Of a DNA stretch of 64,000 nucleotides, positions 1 through 64,000 are shown one piece after another. This DNA is from Arbacia lixula (Eukaryota > Echinodermata > Echinoidea > Arbacioida > Arbaciidae), in the NCBI GenBank assembly GCA_963669155.1, contig OZ022579.1:16212040-16276039 (forward strand). Reading direction: 5' to 3'. The first letter of the stretch is position 1, and every line of letters begins with the position of its first letter. Position numbers and translations under genes: made by a program. Below the pieces are notes generated by a model. That model did no database searches, was not told the DNA's origin, and saw nothing but the letters and a program-made list of their open reading frames with translations.

Positions 1-2404
1 TTGAATGATAAGTTGCTATGCTAAATATGCTCCTGTTTTATTGTATGCAGTTGTGTGAGGCATTTGTCTTTACCTTGCCATATGCATCCTACAGATTATA
101 CCATAGGCTCCCCACCACAACATTTGACAAGAAAATAGGTCATTGTTGGAAGATGAAAGGTAGTTCAGGAATATCCTTGGATTATCTTTAACAGTGTGTA
201 AATATCATGGGATACTAAAGAAACATGTCAGTATCTATTTTTATCAAAGGATGGATGAGGAGTATTTGTGATTGTATCCTGAGCAAATTCCATGAAACAA
301 TACTTACAACGAGTGCTCTGTACAGAGTGGGGGGGGGGGGGGGGGGGGGGGTGGCTGCTACATTTATGTACACTAGTCTGGGAGAGTATGACTCCCTATG
401 TACAAAGAAGGCTTTTGTGTCATTTTGTTTACTGTTTGTACATGCATGCCAATAAAATAACTATGCTAGTGAAATGTTTGAAATAATAAATGTTTTATAT
501 AGAGTGTGTATTGCATATGTAATTGCATGCAGATAAAACATGCGGCTTAATCTCAAATTTAAAGAAAATGTATGTTGACGTATTAGTACCACACAGTTCA
601 TGTGACGCGGAAGATAAGCCTGATGATGTTGAATTCAATTTAAACACAAAGACAAAATCACAGAAACAGATCAGCAAGAGTTGTAGAACAATTTTCAGGC
701 ATATATTAAGGAATTGTTATTATTTTGTTCAATCTGTTTGAAAAACGAGCAGCGAAGAAGATCAGGCTGTGATTTGACGCTTGCATCTACTGCTTGTGGG
801 CTGGCGACATTACCACCATGCAACAATTGACCTCTGGTAATATCCCACTACCCCAGGCTTCCATTCTTTGTCCTATTAGCATTCAGGAATCGTCAATATG
901 CCATGTATTTTTTTTAATGGAGGAAATGTGTGTGGATAGATAATAAATGTTTTTATCTGTGGTTGTGTTCTTACCCTCCTTGTTAATCAATCTGTTTGAA
1001 AAAGAAGACTACAGTATGCAGGCCTTTAAAGATGGCCCATCCCTGTTACAAACATCTGCAAACTTCATGACAGTTTGCACATATTTAGCATGTATCTTTG
1101 GGATACCAACCGTGAAATTTTAAGGTCAGAGGTACTATAACTCCCGTAGAATAAATGAAAATCTAACTAGTTTCCACTGAGATTGGACTATTTTTGTGGT
1201 ACGGAAAAAGAAAACTCGATCAATTATCAAAGATTATTTCCTCAAAACCAAAACCAGGGAAAGGTTATATAGCCACTCTCTCTCAAATGATGACAAAGTC
1301 AGGGAACTTTTAGAATTAAGTCTGCAAAAGGGAGGGGCTACCTTTAAACCTTGCATCTACTGCATGCTAGACAGCAACATTGGCACTTGTCTTATAATGG
1401 TGACCCTCAAATTTGTCTCAGGTGTGGTTCGACTGCAACACTAGTGGGCAGTGCTGTGTGGATGTTTAGATAGCCCTATAGGAAAGTGGTAAGAATGAAT
1501 GTCTGTTGTAGTGGGTACAAGTGGCCAACTTCTATGGAAACCTTGAATGAAATTGGCTGTCGAATGGTGTTACCATGGTAGTTACCATTGACAGCAGAGT
1601 TACCATTAATGGCAATTTTGATGCAATGGAGCCCAGGGCTGCTGAGGAATGGGGAAGAGCTTTGCATTTAAGAATTTCTGTCTTTGTGGAGTAGTTGGTG
1701 ATTATTGCTCTTGAATATGAGTTTATGATGACCTGCGTGTGCCCTCTTGTTACAATGTGCAAAGAACATTTTGTGCATTTTTGAGAAGAATACTGTTGGG
1801 AGCAAATTTGGCTCTCCCTTCAAACTCCCCTGTTTGTCACAAAGTCTCATTCATGACAATAGAGACACTGCATCAGTGCCAGGCTTGATTTTTCTCAGGG
1901 TTTTATTGTTTATACTGAAAAGTTGGTGTCACAAATATGGGGGAGCCCTTTATTTACGGCATGTGTCATGCTAGACTAGTTACGTAGGCAAATTGAATGC
2001 ATTGCCCTGACGAGACAGGAGTTGCTCTTGATGTTGACAAAGGTAATATCTATTGGTTTGCATAATCGGCAAGTGCTAGGTAAGGCAAGCAATCAGACAA
2101 GCTTTCAAGACAATAAAAACCTCTTATATCCATTACAAAACAGTCAATTAGTTCTTGGACTGATATAAGCGATATTTTCTTTTTATATCAATGTGCTTGC
2201 AAAGTACTCGTTATATTCTTACGCTGTTAAACATTCACAGGAACATGTAAGTTTATTATTTGTTATATCATGTATGAAAAATTTCATGAAGGGTCACTAT
2301 ATTGCTAATTTTCTTCTGTAATGAGTGATAAATGAAATGTTTACTGAATAGTATTGAGGATATTTATCACAGTGCATTCATACTGTACATGAAATTTATC
2401 TTTA
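1..2404. other. Non-coding flank, no gene recognised
   Basis: A/T-rich sequence with a poly-G run near 330-351 and a partial Family A element at 1527-1636. Short frames on both strands show no domain, codon bias or splice pattern I trust. Confidence 0.6.
1527..1636. repeat. Partial Family A inverted-repeat element (right half)
   Basis: Contains the family core (CTATGGAAACCTTGAATG, GGCTGTCG, TTACCATGGTAG) and the right terminal part ending near GATGCAATGGAGCCC. The left terminus is missing. Confidence 0.75.
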
Positions 2405-2930
2405 AAAGGTTACTAAATTAGCAAAATAAGTTCCCACTAATCTATGTAAAATTATCCACTAAAATCGAATTTCACATTCATTTGCCGAAATAAAGTCTCA
2501 TTTTGATGAAAATTTGAAAAAATAGGCACGCCTCTAGTGACGTCAGAGAAGTCAAAATGCCATAAATGCCAATGGCGTGAATAAAATATTTTTTTCACAC
2601 CATTCAAACAATACGTAACCAATAGGAACCCCAAAGCTTTTCCAAGGTTTGTCTGAGTAGCAACAACTAATAGATTCAAAGTGCATTCCATCCATCGAAT
2701 CTGAATGACAAGATACAGGTGAATGCAATAACGCGGTACTACGCAGCTAGGAGGAAAGTTGTGAATACATTACGAAAATTGTCTATTGTTGACTTCTGTA
2801 CAATCTATGGCATTTTTCAAATTTTCGTCAAAATAAGACTTTATTGCGGCAAACAAATGTGAAATTCGTTTTTAGTGGATAATTTTACACAGATGAGTGG
2901 GAACTTATTTTTCTAATTTAGTAACCCTTT
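2405..2930. mobile_element. Inverted-repeat element with about 120-bp terminal repeats
   Basis: The left end (AAGGTTACTAAATTAG, AATAAGTTCCCACT, AAAATTATCCACTAAAA) recurs in reverse complement at 2812-2930 with only scattered mismatches. No coding potential inside. Reads as a non-autonomous DNA transposon (MITE); superfamily not determined. Confidence 0.8.
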
Positions 2931-3344
2931 CAGCTGTTTTTATATGTAGTAATGTTCAGTTGCAATTTCATTTCAAAATATTCAGTACGAACATATTTCA
3001 ACTTTGGAAGAGAAAGCAATACATTTTATTACTGCTGATATTATTTTCATGCTTCTGAATGATCATACATGATGAATTATTTATAAAATAAACAAGTATT
3101 TATTCAAGTTTTAAAAATACATAATGGACTTGCGTTTAGTTATTTTGTTAGATAATGTGAAGTGTTCATTAAAGTGATGTTGTGCTGAATGTGATTACAA
3201 TAATCTATTACAATGTATCTGTTAATCCGTTGTGTAGTCATGAGGGTTGTGTGAATAAGTAAATAAATTATACATACTTCTTACACAATATGGAACCTGA
3301 CAAATGATTTAAAGTGGAATTATGCTTTGACCATTACATTTCAA

Positions 3345-3741
3345 ATCAAAGGAATAGTTCACCCTGAAGATAAATTGGTTTCAATAAAAGCAGAAAAATG
3401 AAAGAAACTTACTTATAGTGACGGTTGACGAAAATCGGTCAAAGGAAAAGAAAGTTATTAGATTTTGACTTTTCAATTTTGTGACGTCACATGCAAGGTG
3501 CTCTCCCATATGTTGTGTACAAAATAATTATAAATATTGCTATTTTTGTCTTTGACAACAGAGTGTGTTTTTTATACACGTGTGTCTAAACGTATTTCTG
3601 ATAATGTAAATCAAAAGTTTAAAAGATCAAAACTTTTTTATTCTTTGACAGATCTTCGTCAAACCTTCACTAATGTTTCTCTCCTGTGTCTGTTTTTATG
3701 AAAACAAAAATGATTTCAAGTTGAACTATCCCTTTAAGTTG
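3345..3741. mobile_element. Family D inverted-repeat element, copy 1
   Basis: Starts near GGAATAGTTCACCCTGAAG, contains TTTTGTGACGTCACATGC and GCTCTCCCATATGTTG, and ends with the reverse complement of the start (TGAACTATCCCTTTAAG). Eight copies of this family occur in the window. Confidence 0.85.
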
Positions 3742-4271
3742 GGCCATCTATACGTATGATGTACTATATTTTGTGTACCAGACATCTCTATTTTATGTTG
3801 AACATCGCAATCTGACTCTGTCAAATTTACCATTTGTGGGATTTGTGTGTGTTAATGGTGAGACATTCCATGCATGGCACGTTATATGGATCTGTTTCTC
3901 AGAGCTGCCAACCGTTACGAAAAATTCATATTTGTTACGAAAATGAAAAGAGAATACAAAAGTACAAAAGCGCATCCAAAGAGAACGAATTCACTGCAAA
4001 ATGAAAAAGTAAAAAGAAACGGACAAAAGTTGCGTTGTAGCTAGCTAACATTAATACACAAGGTATATTGCAATGCACCCAGGCGTTCGATCGCACTTGC
4101 GACATCGTTTGCAAAATTAACTGATGTATCATTATACACGTACCCGAGCACCTTTTGCAGAACCGCAAAAAAAAACCGACTGGCCTCTTTTAAAAATACG
4201 AATTTTGAAGGAAAAATATGAATTTTGGAGGTGCAGAATACTAATTTTGACTTTCAAGGGTTGGCAGGTCT

Positions 4272-5196
4272 GGGGCCATATTCCATAAACAAGATAAGCA
4301 TGCTTAAGTCAAAAAATCTAAGCAATTTGTCTTATCTTCTGTCTAAGACAAAGTTCTTAGCCAAAACGTGTATTCCATAAAAATTTGGCTAAGATTTTTT
4401 GCTTAGCTAAGACATATTTAGGATGTATGGCTAAGTAACTTTTCTTAAAATTGTACACTTAGTATTCTATAAACTACAAATGGCTAAGAATTTTGCCCTA
4501 ACTTAAAGACAGCTGTGAGTTGTCTTAACTTTGAGGTTGCAGCATGGCTGTGCGCAGTATGGCAGCTTCATCCACCGTGCGCTTGCACCATAACCAGCAT
4601 GACCGCGTATTTCTGCTCTATGCGCGTTAATTTTATTGTCAAAGGTTCGATGCGCGATTTCTTTCACGCATAGCCATTACTTAACAAGATGCAAGATTAA
4701 TGGAAGAAAACTTAGGCAAAATGTGTACATATTTGAGAATTGCAAATTTTCGTTCCAAATATCTGTTTTTCAACTTGTGTTCGTACTGGAGAAATGTCGG
4801 CACAGTATGTTTAACATCACTGATCTCATCTATGATGACATTGCCCCTATGGAAAACTGGAACTATCCTATTGAGGCCATAGACAAGGTATGCATAGCTT
4901 TAACGTTAGATTCAATGCTGGTGCGATTTTTGCTTTAACACGTAAAATGCATTGACTTTTCACCGCAGAAGAGCTGTTCGCGGGAGTACGAGTGTGATAA
5001 AAGTTGCGTGACGTCACCAATGTTCTCATGACATCAAAGAATTTTAAGATTTGGCTTAGCCAAATCGTCTGACTTACGAAAAAATTGCTTAAGTTTATGT
5101 AATACCATTGGGACGAATTTCTTAGACAAGAAAAAGGCTAAGACAAATTGCTTAGACTTAAGCAAAAATTCTTAGATGTTTATGGAATACGTCCCC
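4272..5196. mobile_element. 925-bp DNA transposon-like element with long imperfect terminal repeats
   Basis: Left end GGGGCCATATTCCATAAAC and right end GTTTATGGAATACGTCCCC are inverted copies; homology (TTAAGTC, CTAAGCAATTTGTCTTA) extends over 60-100 bp. The inner part holds a 100-codon plus-strand frame at 4636-4938 without a recognisable domain, so a decayed transposase or accessory gene cannot be excluded. Confidence 0.75.
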
Positions 5197-5549
5197 TGGT
5201 TTCTTGTATCACAGCTGTGTGATGTGATTAAAGAAGATATGACGATCCAGACGAGAAGATATCATTAAAGATAGCTAAATATGTGAGGTAAACTACTCAG
5301 TACATGTAGCATGATTTAATGCCTCCACAACGAAGTTACTGATGTTTTCTATGATGGATTCTTGGGCTCGCAAAAAAAAAGTCTGGGTAAACTTTGGTAC
5401 ACCAGTAATTCCACTGTGCAAATGTGCATAGGAGGCTCTATTGATAATACGCTGTCACCAGAAACAGAGTAGCAAGTATGATGGCGCTTTAACCGCCCTT
5501 ACAAGATTGTACTGTCCAAAATAAAGCAAACACTGAAGAGATAATCGCT

Positions 5550-7698
5550 TTGTAAGAAAGCTACAGGTACATTTATTAGACAGGTAAAGTGTACCATTCA
5601 TTTCAAATGACAAAACCTAGTTTAAGTGCATACACAGGCAAGTATAAAAGTTGTTTTTAACACAGGTAAAACACAGACATTGCAGATAATTTTAGTATTC
5701 TACTTCTCTAAATAGTTGATAACATAATACTTTCTTTCTCTCAGTAGACACAATTTCACCTATTCAGCACAAAGGTAGTTGAATCTTCATTCTCGCGTTG
5801 ACAATTTACTCGCGCCATCCATCTTTCCTTCTTCCTCACTGTCCTTCAATAAATTCAGTACCAACACCATACCGTCATGATATCCAAGTAAGTCGAAAAC
5901 CGGCATGAGAAAGTACTTCCTGTTCTAAAATGAGTCTTTTGTTCAACCACAACCAAACCAGAGCCCTGAGCCCTTTGTAGCCAAAACTATGTTTCCATTC
6001 CCATCAAAGCCTTTGCTAAGATTGGATTTTACCGCTGATAAATATTTAAGCATACATGTGCAGGCCACTTCACCTTGTTTTGCATGTGATTATAAAAGAT
6101 AATAAGTTCTTAGAGATGGACATACTTTTTTCACCAGAAGAAAGAATATTGAATTAAACTCCACATAAAGTACTTTTACAACATGCTGAATTAACATTGC
6201 ATTCTGATTTCCAGTGACTTCAGACCTCAATACATATTTCATATTAAAATAGACATGTATGTATTATGATGAGGTAAAGAAATCCATACTTAATTTCTTA
6301 TTCCATATTGCCACTCAATGTACAGCAACTCCTTTTTTTTTTCTTGTTACCTCCTTAGAACGCATAGTGCGACTACTGATTTTTTCCACCCTAGCCACAT
6401 ATACATATATTGAAATTGTGAAAAAAAAAGTATTATTCAAATAAGCAATGAATCTAGGACAATCACAAAGGAAGCTGTTTTTGTTATGCATTCCCAACTA
6501 AAACTGAGAAGTAAAACGTAATGATATTCATCTGTATTGAGTGATTCAGTTCCAATTGGTGGAATGTGCTTAGTATAAATTAGTCGTTACTGCTTGAACA
6601 AACCTTCGACCAGCTTTGGGGTCACCACTAACAACGTATTGTTTGAAAGACATACAATTTCCATACATAACGAAAATGGTCTAGCGTACTGTGTAGAAAT
6701 TTGACTTGGGAATTGCCTCCAAACAATAGTTTGATTTCGCATTTTGGGTGGCTAATCCTGGGTAGATTGGAGATGATTTATAGTCACATCCACCTCCACA
6801 TTGACTATGTGCTCTGTGAACAATTCTGCACTTGCCACTCATCAGGTTAGTACTTGGATATCTATCATCAACAGCACCATAGAGTCAACACAACAGAAAA
6901 ATCACCAATAATTATGTCATCAATGTACACTTACTACTACATACTATAATACACTCTTCTCTTTCCACAATGTATAAAATGATACAGTGACCTTCATCCT
7001 CGTAAAATGGAACATTATTTCAAGTAATATGAACTGTACAACTTTTCTCTAACCAAATCTAAATGACCCTGAAACAGGCCTAATACAATCGATTTCAAGT
7101 TATTAGTAGAACATGGAACTTGAAGGTAATATCCAAACAGAATAGTTTCAAATTTGAATTGTGGGATATAAGGCTTCATATGGATAATGATTAAGTTCCT
7201 GTTGTCTATTCAATGGATGTACAATATACTGTACATTAATATCTATTCTATAATACTGGTAAGCACAGTCCCTCCAAAGAATTCCCCTTCCACCACCCCC
7301 CCCCCCCCCTCCAGCCCCCAAAGGAATATTTTTGGTCATAGCATCCACAGTATTTACTTACACACAGCAACTGACACCATACTGTATTTTGTGGCCCACA
7401 TACAATACAGATATTTCTTCAGATTCTACCACAAATCAAGACCAATTAAATATTTTGGCAAGGGGATCATGTCATCAATATGTATTCACACCAGTATATA
7501 TGGAAGACAAATATCTTGATAAGACGTGAGCAGATACAAGTTGCGCTAACTCTGAGAAGGACAATTTTAACCCTTCCATCTAGAGAAAAGGAAAAAATGT
7601 GATGTCAAACTTTAATTTTCCCCCTCATACCGACATCTAAGAAGGGCGGTGAAAGAGGGGGGTTGGAACGCAGCCCCCCCCCCCCATGGAATCCAGTA
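5550..7698 (-). other. Probable 3' UTR of the SRCR receptor
   Basis: The stretch below the stop codon is low in recognisable repeats compared with the introns. An AATAAA on the minus strand (TTTATT at about 5572-5577) lies in a T-rich context and would place the mRNA end near 5550. An ATTAAA (TTTAAT at 7611-7616) offers a much shorter alternative. A poly-C tract sits at about 7300-7312. Which site is used cannot be decided from sequence alone. Confidence 0.3.
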
Positions 7699-61171
<53,473 letters not shown>

Positions 61172-62084
61172 CTATTTGTAAAGGAAATGAAAGTAATATG
61201 ATTTCTCATCAACAGTGCACCCAATTGAATTCTCTACACCAAATATTCAGTCTCTGTAGGGCATTGCAATGTATCCGCCGAGATTGCATCTGGCTCCTCA
61301 AAATGTAATTACAATTAAGGAATGCCCTACATTCCTGTCTAAAAAATTCTCCATCTGTGGTCACATAAGATGTTTGAGAGGCTCATAAATGAGAGTGCCC
61401 TAAGAAACAAAACAAACCTATACAACGTACATTATGGCAGCCAAATACCGATTTGCAAAGCCAGGCTCAGCTAGGCCATCACCTATTCGTCACCGATAAT
61501 CCCATTTTTATTTGACCCACGTACCAAGCTACCAATGTTATTCATAACCATAAACCAAATAAATGTCCATGTCCCAAATAAAAGATTTCTGGGTAATTTT
61601 TATCGTTAACTGCTGCGACTCGATCCTGCGAGGGGAAAATGCTGCGTTGCAGCAGCTACTTGGACTCCGCACGCTCGGCGCGGCCCGCCCGGAGCGTCGG
61701 CAGAGTTAATATCAGAAAATGTATATCAATCGAAACTCTATTCTGATATCTACCTCACTACCAGACGTAGATCTACCAGTAAAAAGTAGATCATCAGCCA
61801 TCATGACAGGGGATGCTCCATATTCTTGATCTAACGTCAGAGTAATATTTAAAACTCTGACATTTTCTCGTTGAAAACACGGCACTGCGCAGAACACGAA
61901 CGTCCTGTCTTGTTGAATGTACATGGTTGGTGACGTTAGAGTTGAGATGCAGTGATGAGTTGCAGTGCAGTTCGGGTATACCTGAACTGCAGCTCACTGA
62001 CACTGCATATATGCAGTGCAGTAGAAGTTTTGAGCCAAGACCTCCCACGGTCTTTGGTGTAGGGTGTCGCACGCGCAGTCTAAA

Positions 62085-62115
<31 letters not shown>

Positions 62116-64000
62116 CGGGGCTGATCTGGAGGTCAGTGTGGACTAGACAAGTGTGATTGGTTGATATCGTCCAATCACCTGTTTGCATGTAACTTCATGT
62201 TAACTTCTTACCAATCACGAAATAGCAAAGCGATTTCATGGACAGTCCCGTCTGGTACATTTGAAACTTATCATCTTCCTGATTATGCGCCCAAATTGTA
62301 TAAGGCCTACAGACAAAAGTTGCTCTTGGCAAATATGTAGGCCTATAAATGTGTATAGATATGGCATGATCACGAAAAATTGTTTGTTTCATGAGTAGAA
62401 ATAAATCCCCCAAATTCAATCAACCATAAAATGGTAACTGTACATATAAATAAATGTAAGTCCCTACCAAACAGTTAGCAATTATGGTTTGGATTGTATC
62501 AAAGCATTAATTACAATTAGGTCTACATGTACATGTATATAGAATATGTTAGCTTCTAAAAGGAGGGGGTGAACACATGAGAAAGGGGTCGATCCACTCC
62601 ATATTGCAAATAACATCTAGAGTCTAATACTTCTACTTCTACCTCTACTACACCTTATTATTATTATACCGTTTATGTTTACTAGACTACTACAAATACT
62701 TCTACCAGTGGCACCAGTAATTGCATATTTTGTTATCTAAATCAGGGTGACTGAGCGTTGTGAAGCCCTACCGCTCAGCATCAGGGACTGTTATGAAAGC
62801 GAGAGTCTGCATGAATGGGCCTCTACAAAGAACAAACTCCATTTTAAGTGGAGTCTAGAGCTCCCTATATTTGGGCACAATAACGAGCTTCTTTGTTCAT
62901 TTTACTCCTAACAGTTCATGGTTTGAAAAGCACTTTGCATTGAGTTTTAAAAACTTAACAAAACAACAGGACATTGATTGGTTGATGATCATGTAGACAG
63001 TTGAAAGAAATAGCTGAATAAAGGACCAGCTCCTCAACCTACACCGCCAGTCACAATGAACTGCCTGCGAACTGAATAATCATCATGAACCTTTAAAGAG
63101 ATAATTCACCCTGAAGTTAGGTTGGTTTCAATAAACAGAGAAATATGAACATGATGAAAGAAACATATTAGTAAAGGTTTGACGAAAACCTGACAAAGGA
63201 TATGAAAGTTATGACATTTAGAAATTTCAATTTTGTGACGTCACGTGCGAGGTCCTCTTCCATTATGTTGTGTGAAGTATGATTCCATGAATTGTTCATT
63301 TTATGTTTTTGACAACGGATTTTTTTTCATCGAGGTATGTGTGTAAAAAACGTGTTTATAATGATTTATCAAATTCACAAATACATGTAGAAGGACGCAT
63401 ACATTTTTGAGAAAATGTACATTCACCTCGCACGTGACATCACAAAATAAAAACTTTCAAAGATCAAAACGTTCTTATCCTTTGACGGATTTTCATCAAA
63501 CCTTCACTGATGATTCTTTCATGTGTCTGCTTTTATTGAAACTAACTTAACTTCAGGGTGAACTATCCCTTGAATGGTGGTCAGGTCAACAGACATAGAC
63601 CAGACTACTTTGTGCGCATCGTCAATGACTGGTCATTTAAATAACTACTAACATGTACGGTATGCTTCCGTGATGGCGGCATTCAAGTACTTATACGATG
63701 ATTAATTCTGGGCAGGTTGTGTAGCCTTGACCTCCCGGTCACGGATCTAACAATACCACTCAGGATTAGGAAGAACTACGAGAGAGGAGGAGAATTTATG
63801 AAAAGAAAGAAACAAAAAAAAAGAAGAGGCAGCAACTGAAAAGAATCAGGATAAGAAAGAAATACAAAAAGGAAGACAGACAAATTGAAGGACTTGAAAA
63901 AGAAGGAGAAAAGACGATGTACCGTATGAGAAGAAGAAGACGAAATTTGAAAAGTAGAGAAAGAGAATGCGGATACGATCAAGGAAAACAAATCAAATAC
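61172..64000. other. Upstream intron or 5' flank, no exon recognised
   Basis: Contains a G-homopolymer at about 62084-62114, a complete Family D element at 63094-63575 and purine-rich sequence from 63770 on. Minus-strand frames at 61712-62072 and 62195-62419 lack a signal peptide, SRCR or other domain, so the receptor's 5' end was not found. Confidence 0.55.
63094..63575. mobile_element. Family D element, copy 8 (complete)
   Basis: AAAGAGATAATTCACCCTGA + AGTTAGGTTGGTTTCAATAA to the inverted AACTTAACTTCAGGGTGAAC + TATCCCTT. Two GTGACGTCAC/GTGACATCAC blocks lie inside. Confidence 0.88.

Noticed and set aside
61712..62072. Minus-strand frames considered as the first exon of the receptor
   Set aside because: No hydrophobic signal peptide, no compatible phase-1 donor context that I could defend, and no recognisable domain.

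Overview
The window looks like genomic DNA of a marine deuterostome invertebrate, most likely an echinoderm and probably a sea urchin. This is inferred from gene content, GT-AG introns and repeat composition; no database search was run. It is A/T-rich, intron-dominated and full of short inverted-repeat transposons, LINE remnants and tandem arrays. No prokaryotic features, tRNA or rRNA genes were seen.

One gene dominates. On the minus strand, from at least 61171 down to the stop codon at 7699-7701, 32 exons can be placed by reading frame, splice signals and domain boundaries. They encode, in order, 23 scavenger receptor cysteine-rich (SRCR) domains, two sushi/CCP domains, one transmembrane segment with a basic stop-transfer sequence, and a cytoplasmic tail of about 82 residues with an NPSY endocytosis-type motif. 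The visible coding sequence is 8192 nt (about 2730 residues). No signal peptide or first exon was found, so the 5' end is probably beyond 64000. All SRCR and sushi units begin and end in phase 1 and are multiples of three, so the reconstruction is internally consistent and the modules can be skipped in frame. Eighteen SRCR domains are single exons. Five (S3, S6, S9, S16, S18, counted from the N-terminus) are split by a phase-0 intron at the same place, just before the V-x-C-(R/T/N)-Q-L-G motif.

The SRCR domains fall into two classes. Fourteen keep both acidic signatures expected at the cation site (CDD after the first cysteine, EDAG before the last). Nine have lost or eroded both together. 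All 23 keep six cysteines. The order minus-minus-plus recurs at S1-S3, S4-S6, S12-S14 and S21-S23, which suggests growth by duplication of three-domain blocks. The product is best read as a large type I membrane receptor of the invertebrate innate-immune SRCR type.

Layout: 1-5500 is repeat-bearing DNA 3' of the gene; about 5550-7698 is the probable 3' UTR; 7699-10791 holds the tail, transmembrane and sushi exons; 11387-23469 holds S23-S16; 23470-29019 is a long transposon-rich intron; 29020-41710 holds S15-S9; 44244-61171 holds S8-S1 among satellites and a broken RTE-like LINE; 61172-64000 is the upstream intron or flank. Introns carry at least eight families of inverted-repeat elements (including TTAA-flanked piggyBac-like and TA-flanked Tc1-like ones), CR1-like LINE pieces with a degenerate 2A-like peptide, and several minisatellites that lie directly against splice donor sites.
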